The notes under the pieces are model-generated. The model had not been told where the DNA came from. It made no database searches and saw nothing but the letters and a program-made list of their open reading frames with translations. Shown here piece after piece: positions 33,801-39,664 of a stretch of 39,664 bases of DNA; within the stretch, counting starts at the first letter, position 1, and every line of letters starts with the position of its first letter. This stretch comes from Methylocystis sp. (GTDB taxonomy: Bacteria > Pseudomonadota > Alphaproteobacteria > Rhizobiales > Beijerinckiaceae). The translations under genes were made by a program, and so were the position numbers. The DNA lies in assembly GCA_024506175.1 (NCBI GenBank), contig JAMBEQ010000051.1, forward strand, positions 1-39,664. The letters run 5' to 3'.

Positions 33801-34232
33801 TCATGCTTGCGCGATATACTCGCGCATGGAGCGGTGCTCTTCCTCGATGACGCGAATCCGGTATTTCACCACATCGCCAATCGAGACGAGACCCGATAGG
33901 CGCCCCTCGCGCAAGACTGGGAGATGGCGCCGGCGTTGCAGCGTCATGGTCTGCATGGTCAAGTCGACCGTGTCGCTGTCTTCAGCCATCACCGGATTGC
34001 ACTGCATGTAATCGGCGACAGGCGCCTCGAGCGCCTCCGCGCCATAAGCAGCAATCGCGCCGACAAGGTCGCGCTCTGAAATGATGCCCAAGACTTCACC
34101 GCCGGCATCGACGATAACCAGCGCGCCGATGCCATGGCGGATGAGATCCTGCGCGACCTCCCGCAATATCCTCGTGGGCGAGCACGTTACGACATGGCGG
34201 CCTTTTTCGGACAGTATCATAGCGACGGTCAT
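33801..34232 (-). CDS. CBS-pair domain protein
   Basis: The 143-aa protein is one Bateman module made of two CBS domains: about residues 8-65 (GALVIVDAGGEVLGIISERDLV) and about 75-130 (RRHLPVLREGRLSGLVSIGDVVKY). CBS pairs bind adenine nucleotides and usually regulate a partner protein; there is no attached enzyme domain. It follows the rhomboid gene on the same strand after 57 bases. The partner is unknown. Confidence 0.92.
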   Translation of the reverse strand: MTVAMILSEKGRHVVTCSPTRILREVAQDLIRHGIGALVIVDAGGEVLGIISERDLVGAIAAYGAEALEAPVADYMQCNPVMAEDSDTVDLTMQTMTLQRRRHLPVLREGRLSGLVSIGDVVKYRIRVIEEEHRSMREYIAQA

Positions 34233-34289
34233 GGGTTCCTCCTCGGCGCAACCCTCGCGCGCGTCTTTGGAGGCGTGGAGTGGGAATCC

Positions 34290-35084
34290 TTACCCGGATT
34301 CTCCGGATTCCGCTCCCCAGCGCCGCGCCTGATAATCGAAGGCGCCGAAGGTCACTAGTCCGAACAGGAAGCCTCCCATATGCGCTTGCCACGCGATGGC
34401 TTCGGAGGAGCCGGCGGCCTCCGGAAAGGCGCCGAGAAGGGCGTTTGCGGCGAACCATACGACAAGAAAAATGACCGCTTGCCTATTCTGCCCGAGCCGC
34501 CGCAGCGATGTGGTTTGCGCTTTCCTGTCCGTGCCATCCTCTCCCAGCCGCGCGCCGGGGCTAAAGGCGAAACGCACGACAGCGGCCATGGTTCCCGAGA
34601 TTGCGGCCGAGGCGCCCACCACTGGCGCGGCGTCGAGCGGATGAAGAGCAAAGTGCGCCATGGCGCCCGCAACGGCGCAGCAAGCAAAGAAAAGCAGGAA
34701 GAGGGCGGCTCCCAGCCGGCGCGCGACAGGCGCGCCGAAAGCCGCGAAGGTCAGGCCGTTAATGGCGAGATGGGTCCAGCCTCCGTGGAGGAAGGCATAA
34801 GTGAGGGGCGTGATATAGACCGCCGCCCCGGCGTTCAGCGCCGCCGCCAATTGCTCCTGGCCGCTCGTCGTGTCGAGCGATGCTCCATGGTTCAGCGCGC
34901 CAAGCACGGATTGTGGATCGAGCAGGAAGCTGAGCCGCAGCGGGACGAAGGCAAAGGCGTCAAAGAAAGGGTAGACGAGGCCTCTTGGCCCCGCCGCTGC
35001 GAAGCATTCGATAGCGACCATGGCTCCGAGCAGAGAGGTGATCACGCCCGGCAGATTGATAATGCGTTCTTCCGAGCTCGCCAC
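34290..35084 (-). CDS. rhomboid family intramembrane serine protease
   Basis: The 264-aa protein has six or more membrane spans and the rhomboid catalytic elements: HLAIN (His105 to Asn109, the HxxxN of helix 2), VVGASAAISG with the nucleophile Ser159, and AHMGGFLFG with His235. A charged loop (about 178-200, GEDGTDRKAQTTSLRR) splits the last helices. Rhomboids cut membrane proteins within or next to the bilayer; substrates are unknown. GASA instead of GASG at the nucleophile is frequent in this clade. It lies upstream of the CBS gene on the same strand. Confidence 0.9.
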   Translation of the reverse strand: MASSEERIINLPGVITSLLGAMVAIECFAAAGPRGLVYPFFDAFAFVPLRLSFLLDPQSVLGALNHGASLDTTSGQEQLAAALNAGAAVYITPLTYAFLHGGWTHLAINGLTFAAFGAPVARRLGAALFLLFFACCAVAGAMAHFALHPLDAAPVVGASAAISGTMAAVVRFAFSPGARLGEDGTDRKAQTTSLRRLGQNRQAVIFLVVWFAANALLGAFPEAAGSSEAIAWQAHMGGFLFGLVTFGAFDYQARRWGAESGESG

Positions 35085-35512
35085 GTCTTCCTCTTCACTA
35101 CTGGCGCATCGTCGGGCGAGGCTAGAGAGTCCTTGTCCCGCACTGGCGAATTACGTCCCGCTCTGGGACAGGAAAGAGCCAATATGGAACAGGAGAGGAA
35201 GCGGTTGGATCAAGAGAGGGGGAATGCCGGAGCATGCATCCCCCCTCGAGCCGTTTCCTGTCGCTTGGGGAATTTTTATTAAAAACTTAGCTATCAGTCG
35301 GCTGCCGCGGGCTTTCCTGGGAGCGGAGCGCTTCCCGATCTCTCCCCGGTGCGCTCTGAAGGTGTCACAGCCTTCGCTTCGCCACAACAGCATCGTTGAG
35401 AAAAGGTTAATGGCGTCGCCTCTGGCACGGGCGCTGCTGCCACCGGTCTGCGCACGGAGAAGCTGGCGCTCTGCGTCTCGACCTGGCGCAGGAACGTACC
35501 GGAGCGGGATGG
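35085..35512. other. 428-bp divergent intergenic region with a long hairpin
   Basis: The region separates the divergent rhomboid and PAS_5 genes. It has no convincing gene. It contains AGGAAGCGG (35196-35204) facing CCGTTTCCT (35251-35259), and inside it GAGGGGG plus ATGC (35216-35227) facing GCAT plus CCCCCTC (35236-35247), an imperfect stem-loop of 64 bases. A T5 run follows at 35273-35277. The rest is unremarkable. Confidence 0.45.
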
Positions 35513-36109
35513 ATGAGACAGCAGATCAGCAAGGATTTGTTCGCCTATTGGAACGGCTTAAAAGGCGCCCGCGCTGCTCCCGATCGCGCGGACATCGATC
35601 CGGTCAAGATCCGTCATATCCTTGCCGACACATTCATCATCGAAGTTGACGCGGACCGGGCGTTCCCGCTGCGGCTTTCCGGCACGCGCGTCAACGCGCT
35701 TTGGCTCCGCGAACACAAGGGCCTGTCCTTTGTCGATCTGTGGCGCGAAGAAGACCGCCTGGGCCTGCGCGCTGCGCTCATGACCGTCGTCGAGGGCGTG
35801 ACGCCGATCGTGGCCGGCGCAAGGTCCAGCGGGCCCGGAGATATCCCGCTAGAGCTCGAACTGCTGCTTTTGCCCCTGCGACACTTTGGAAAGACCCATT
35901 CGCGGGTGCTCGGCGCTCTCTCTCCCGCCTACCAGCCCGATTGGCTTGGCCACCTCGCGGCTGGCCCGCTGGAGCTGGTATCGATGCGCGTGATGGAGCC
36001 GTCTATCTGCCGCCCCTCGGCTTCTTTCCGGCGAGCCGAGCGAGTGCGCCATCGCTTACGCCTCGTCGCCAGCCACGGACTATGCCGCGATGTTGATAAT
36101 GCATTTTAA
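35513..36109 (+). CDS. PAS_5 (DUF1457) domain protein
   Basis: The 198-aa protein matches the PAS_5 family: DLFAYWNGLKGARAAPDR at the start, then DPVKIRHILADTFIIEVD, and the RLSGTRVNALWLREHKG stretch of the domain, ending with a Pro/Arg-rich tail. The family is almost confined to alphaproteobacteria and its ligand is unknown. A GGAGCGGG site precedes the ATG. The tandem-PilZ gene follows 72 bases later on the same strand, a pairing I recall from other Rhizobiales. Confidence 0.82.
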   Translation: MRQQISKDLFAYWNGLKGARAAPDRADIDPVKIRHILADTFIIEVDADRAFPLRLSGTRVNALWLREHKGLSFVDLWREEDRLGLRAALMTVVEGVTPIVAGARSSGPGDIPLELELLLLPLRHFGKTHSRVLGALSPAYQPDWLGHLAAGPLELVSMRVMEPSICRPSASFRRAERVRHRLRLVASHGLCRDVDNAF

Positions 36110-36181
36110 GCGATCGTAAGCGATCCTTAACGCGGCCGGCGATAGGTTGAGCGGAGCTTGACGCGAAAGCAACGTATAGAC

Positions 36182-36796
36182 ATGGCCGCGATTCAGCCGC
36201 AACTCAGTTATCTTTACGATCTACAGGAGAAGCGCCGTTTCCAGCGCGTTCCGGTCAAGTTGTTTGGGCGGTACATGCTCGAATCACGGCGTGAATACCC
36301 GTGCCAGACCGTCGAGATGTCGCCCGGCGACATGAGCCTATTCGCGCCCATGAGGGCGGAGATTGGCGAGAAGGTCGTCGTCTACCTCGATGAGGCCGGC
36401 CGTTTCGCGGGGGTGGCGGTGGGCCAGACAGACGTCGGCTTTACGATGGCTTTCACGCTGCCGCCGATGAAGCGCGACAAGCTCGCCGACCAGCTTACCT
36501 GGTTCGCCAATCGGCACGCCATCAGCCTCCAGGAAGACCGCCGTCACGATCGCATAGTGCCGCTCATGCAGCGCACGCTGCTACGCCTGCCTGAGGGGCA
36601 GGAGGTTATCGCCAAGATCAACGATATTTCACTCTCCGGCGTGGGCATCGAGACCGATAGTCGACCGCCGTTGGGCGCGCGGGTGCTCATCGGATCGACG
36701 CCGGCGAAGATCGTGCGTTATTTCGAAGGGGGCATCGGCGCCGAATTCGAGAAGCCGTTCAATCCGGGCGACATCGACGAGTCCACGCGTCTCTGA
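36182..36796 (+). CDS. tandem PilZ domain protein (cyclic-di-GMP receptor)
   Basis: The 204-aa protein has two PilZ domains. The N-terminal one has RRFQR (18-22) but then EMSPGD (45-50) where the binding motif D/N-x-S-x-x-G is expected; both ends of that motif are changed. The C-terminal one has RRHDR (120-124) and an intact DISLSG (148-153), so it should bind cyclic-di-GMP. There is no membrane span and no output domain. I start it at the ATG at 36182. It could read the signal made by the GGDEF-EAL protein of this window, but that is inference. Confidence 0.88.
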   Translation: MAAIQPQLSYLYDLQEKRRFQRVPVKLFGRYMLESRREYPCQTVEMSPGDMSLFAPMRAEIGEKVVVYLDEAGRFAGVAVGQTDVGFTMAFTLPPMKRDKLADQLTWFANRHAISLQEDRRHDRIVPLMQRTLLRLPEGQEVIAKINDISLSGVGIETDSRPPLGARVLIGSTPAKIVRYFEGGIGAEFEKPFNPGDIDESTRL

Positions 36797-36914
36797 CCAA
36801 CGCGCGGCGGCTCTAATTTGCGTCATCCGCCCACTCGTCGCTCGACGTCGTCCTTGCTGTAAGCCAAGACCGTCATCGGCCAGCGCCGGCCTCGGGTTTC
36901 GCGGAAAAAGGCCG

Positions 36915-37115
36915 TCAGCCGCCGCCGATCCCTTCGACGATGCGGCCGCTTCCGTCGCAACGCGGGCAGGGCTCGTCGATCTGCGTTCCGGTTTCAGGAT
37001 CTGTTCTTTTCCCGCTGCCATGGCACTCGGGGCAGACGTCCTCGCCCGTTCCCGGGGCTCCCGGCTCGGGGTCGTCTGACGGAGTGCGCTGTCGGGAGGG
37101 GGGCTTCGGCTGCAT
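36915..37115 (-). CDS. small DnaJ-zinc-finger-like protein
   Basis: The 66-aa protein has a Pro/Ser-rich N-terminal half (QPKPPSRQRTPSDDPEPG) and two CxxCxGxG motifs, CPECHGSG and CPRCDGSG, as in the zinc-binding domain of DnaJ, but no J domain. It ends IVEGIGGG. I place the start at the ATG at 37115; the frame is open to 37163. One zinc ion bound by the four Cys is expected. Short proteins of this build occur in Rhizobiales, as far as I recall, with no known role. It lies alone between two larger genes. Confidence 0.72.
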   Translation of the reverse strand: MQPKPPSRQRTPSDDPEPGAPGTGEDVCPECHGSGKRTDPETGTQIDEPCPRCDGSGRIVEGIGGG

Positions 37116-37301
37116 CGCTGGCGCTGATGTCGTTGAAGGGAGGGCAGATAGATAGAGCCGCAATCGTCGCGGAAAATAGCGCGTCTCTCCGCCGGTGGTG
37201 GCTCGAGATGCAGGCGCCGCCAGCTTTCAAAGCGGCAGCGCCATGGTCTGAGCTGATGCTCGGCGCGCAGCGAGAAACCGAGGACCGAGCGGTGGGAAGC
37301 A

Positions 37302-39323
37302 TCACGCGAAGCCGCGCTGGCGTAGCAGCGGCTCGACCGTCGGCATGCGTCCTCTGAACGCCAGATAGGCCTCCGCCGCCTCCTGTCGGCCGCCCGCCGA
37401 GTAGATATGTTTGTGAAGCTTTTCGGCCACCTCGGGGGCGAAGGGATCGCCCGTCTCCTTGAAAGCCTCGAAAGCGTCCGCGTCGAGAACTTCCGCCCAA
37501 AGATAGCTGTAATAGCCGGCGGAATAGCCGTCGCCCGAAAAGATGTGGCTGAAGTGGGGGAGGCGATGGCGCATGACGATCTCCTGCGGCATCGAGATGC
37601 TCTCTAAGCTCTCCCGTTCAAACGCGCTTGCGTCGAAGTCTGGCGCGGCGCCGCGCTCGTGAATGTCTAGATCGACATAGGCCGAGGCGCAAAACTCGAC
37701 CGTGCCAAAACCCTGGTTGAAATGGCGCGCCGCCGCGATGCGTTGCAGAAGGTCGTCAGGCATGGGCTCGCCGGTCTGCGCATGCAGCGCGAACTGCTTC
37801 AGAACCGCGGGTTCCGACAGCCAATGCTCGTAGAGCTGGGAGGGCAGCTCGACAAAATCACGCGCGACATTGGTTCCAGCAACGAGCGGATAGGTGACGT
37901 CCGACAGCATGCCATGCAGCGCATGACCAAATTCGTGGAAGAGCGTGCGTGCGTCGTCGAGGCTGAGCAGCGTCGGCGCTCCATCTGCGCCTTTGGTGAA
38001 GTTCATCACATTGACGATGGTAGGCCTCACCTCGCCATCGAGCTTGTGCTGCGAGCGGAAATCCGACATCCAGGCGCCGCTGCGCTTCGAGGGCCGCGCA
38101 AAATAATCGGCCAGAAAAAGCGCGACATGATTGCCCTCTTTGTCGAGGACCTCGAAGGCGCGCACGTCCGGGTGGTAAAGCTCGAGGCCCTTTTGCTCGA
38201 CGAAGCGCAGGCCGAAGAGCTTTTCCGCGACATGGAAGGCGCCCGCAATCATATTCTCGAGCTGGAAATAGGGGCGCAAGGAGGCCTGATCGAGATCGTA
38301 GAGGTTCTTGCGCACGCGCTCGGCGTAATAGCGCCAGTCGTGCCCCGCCACTGTGAAATTCGCGCCTTCTTCGTCGGCGATGGCCTGGATCTGCGCGCGC
38401 TCTTCGGCGGCGCGCGCCAGAGCGGGCGACCAGACCTTATCCAAAAGGTCTCGAACGGCGCGCGGCGTCTTCGCCATCGTGTCGTCGAGCTTGAAGCCGG
38501 CGAAGCTCGCGAAGCCCAGGAGCCTGGCGCGTTCAGAGCGCAGCTCAATGATTTCCTTGATGAGAGTGGCGTTGTGGTTTTCGCCGCGACTGGCCCAAGC
38601 ACGGAACACAATCTCTCGCAGATCGCGGCGCTTGGACGTTTGCAGGAATGTCTCGGCGCTGGAGCGCGCCAGCGTCACTGCGTATTTCCCGGGTGCGCCG
38701 CGTTCGGCCGCCGTCTGCGCCGCCGCCGAGCGAAAATCCGCTGACAGACCATCGAGGTCATCTTCCTCAAGGAGGAGCAGCCAGGAGGATTCGTCAGCCA
38801 GGACATTTTGCGAAAAGCGCGTGGAAAGCTCGGCAAGCTGCTCCATGATCGTCTTCAGACGCGCCTTGTCCGCGTCCCCAAGCTTGGCGCCAGCCCGCAC
38901 GAAATTCTTATAGGTCAGCTCAAGAACGCGGCGCTGTTCCGATGAGAGGCCGAGAGCCTCGCGCTTGTCATAGAGATTTGCTATCCGCCCGAAGAGCGCG
39001 GGGTTCATCGAAATTTCGCTCGAGTGCCGGGAGAGCGCGCCCGCCATTTCACGCTCGATCTCCTGCAGCTCGGGATTCGTGTCGGTCGCCGTCAGGTTCC
39101 AAAACACGGCGCCGACATCGGTGAGCATCTCGCCGGCGCGCTCGAGCGCCTCGATCGTGTTTTGGAAATCGGGCTCAGAAGGGTTGCTTGCGATCTCTTC
39201 TATCTGGGCGCGGTGCTGCGCGAGCGCCGTCTCGAAAGCCGGCCGGAAATGCGCGCTCTCGATGCGGCCGAAGGGCGGCAGGCGGAAGGGGGTCGTCCAA
39301 TTAGCCAGGAGTGGGTTCGACAT
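37302..39323 (-). CDS. M3 family oligopeptidase (PrlC/Dcp-like)
   Basis: The 673-aa zinc metallopeptidase has the HExxH site in LFHEFGHALHGM and the downstream Glu in the helix after it, with VELPSQLYEHWL and the C-terminal substrate loop SHIFSGDGYSAGYYSYLWAEVLDADAF (in parts: SHIFSGDGYSAGYYSY, LWAEVLDADAF). M3 enzymes degrade short peptides in the cytosol; no signal peptide is seen. Length and GYSAGYYSY fit the PrlC/peptidyl-dipeptidase Dcp group, which I cannot separate further. The ATG at 39323 follows an AGAGAG site. It is probably monocistronic. Confidence 0.92.
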   Translation of the reverse strand: MSNPLLANWTTPFRLPPFGRIESAHFRPAFETALAQHRAQIEEIASNPSEPDFQNTIEALERAGEMLTDVGAVFWNLTATDTNPELQEIEREMAGALSRHSSEISMNPALFGRIANLYDKREALGLSSEQRRVLELTYKNFVRAGAKLGDADKARLKTIMEQLAELSTRFSQNVLADESSWLLLLEEDDLDGLSADFRSAAAQTAAERGAPGKYAVTLARSSAETFLQTSKRRDLREIVFRAWASRGENHNATLIKEIIELRSERARLLGFASFAGFKLDDTMAKTPRAVRDLLDKVWSPALARAAEERAQIQAIADEEGANFTVAGHDWRYYAERVRKNLYDLDQASLRPYFQLENMIAGAFHVAEKLFGLRFVEQKGLELYHPDVRAFEVLDKEGNHVALFLADYFARPSKRSGAWMSDFRSQHKLDGEVRPTIVNVMNFTKGADGAPTLLSLDDARTLFHEFGHALHGMLSDVTYPLVAGTNVARDFVELPSQLYEHWLSEPAVLKQFALHAQTGEPMPDDLLQRIAAARHFNQGFGTVEFCASAYVDLDIHERGAAPDFDASAFERESLESISMPQEIVMRHRLPHFSHIFSGDGYSAGYYSYLWAEVLDADAFEAFKETGDPFAPEVAEKLHKHIYSAGGRQEAAEAYLAFRGRMPTVEPLLRQRGFA

Positions 39324-39580
39324 CGTTTCTCTCTCGCGGAGGCGGCGCTCCGTCATTTCCTGGCAGGATAGCGCTTTTGCGTCTCAGAGGTGACAAAAAT
39401 CGAGAGTCGGCCGAGGCGGGGAGGCAAGCGCTTCTCCCTGCGGGCGTCTCGGTTTGAAGGTGAGTGCGGGCGCAGGCGGCGCTGGCCGGCGCCCCTCCGG
39501 CCGCGGTTGCTTTAAGCGTCAGGCGCGCTAGGTGCCTAGCATTGAGCGCTTATTCTCAGGTCCAAATTCGCGAGACACTC

Positions 39581-39664
39581 ATGCGCAAGCTATGGTCGCC
39601 GCGCCTATATGTATTGTCCGCATTTGCGCTGTCGGCCCTTATGTTCGACACGGACCTTAGCTCT
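39581..39664 (+). CDS. start of an exported protein, cut by the window end
   Basis: An ATG at 39581 opens 28 codons to the window edge without a stop. They read MRKLWSPRLYVLSAFALSALMF and so on, a positively charged start followed by a hydrophobic core, as in a signal peptide. No domain is reached, so no function can be given. Upstream (39357-39580) there is nothing I recognise. Confidence 0.45.
   Translation, partial: MRKLWSPRLYVLSAFALSALMFDTDLSS

Noticed and set aside
33798-33803. TGATCA palindrome as an operator
   Set aside because: It is simply the two abutting stop codons of convergent genes.
35020-35649. 209-aa plus-strand frame across the rhomboid/PAS_5 gap
   Set aside because: It overlaps the start of the PAS_5 gene in another frame and has no family-like segment or ribosome site.

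Overview
The window is a stretch of GC-rich bacterial chromosome. Gene content and order point to an alphaproteobacterium of the Rhizobiales/Hyphomicrobiales type: a folE-hisI overlap, a YdcH/DUF465 protein, an HWE histidine kinase, a PAS_5 protein followed by a tandem-PilZ protein, and the ruvCAB-ybgC-tolQRAB arrangement. A Methylocystaceae/Beijerinckiaceae-like member is my guess at family level, but no gene here proves it. Nearly everything is ordinary chromosomal housekeeping. I see no rRNA, tRNA, CRISPR array, intact insertion sequence or prophage.

Layout. 1-8.0 kb: the end of rplS with its terminator, a CPA1 Na+/H+ antiporter, a DUF465 protein, selO, a LOG-family protein, an Atm1-type ABC exporter and a GT4 glycosyltransferase. 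8.0-13.4 kb: a GAF-GGDEF-EAL protein, parE and an HWE histidine kinase. 13.3-17.8 kb: a DUF2252 protein, a mutT-like Nudix gene, a frame-disrupted lipoprotein gene, a Ca2+/H+ exchanger and a glutathione S-transferase. An 87-bp palindromic repeat follows.

17.9-30 kb is one long minus-strand block built on the alphaproteobacterial ruvC-ruvA-ruvB-ybgC-tolQ-tolR-tolA-tolB order (Holliday-junction resolution plus the Tol envelope machine). Extra genes interrupt it. A small secreted protein lies between ruvC and ruvA. Two frame-disrupted plus-strand genes (a Uma2-type nuclease and a secreted Ig-like protein) lie between ruvA and ruvB. A short unknown gene lies between ruvB and ybgC. A large fusion of two methyltransferase-like domains with a GT2 glycosyltransferase lies between ybgC and tolQ. 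After tolB, where pal is usually found, there is a truncated HepT-like fragment coupled to ung.

30-39.7 kb: a NifU/IscU-like scaffold gene diverges from folE-hisI, which has a potentially structured 5' leader. Then come a secreted protein of unknown function, a patatin-like lipase, a CBS-pair protein, a rhomboid protease, the PAS_5 and PilZ pair, a tiny DnaJ-zinc-finger-like protein, an M3 oligopeptidase and the start of one more exported protein at the window edge.

The best candidate for something new is the 737-aa methyltransferase/methyltransferase/glycosyltransferase fusion inside the ybgC-tolQ operon. The disrupted genes are either real decay or assembly errors; each can be restored by one or two single-base changes, which should be settled before they are interpreted.
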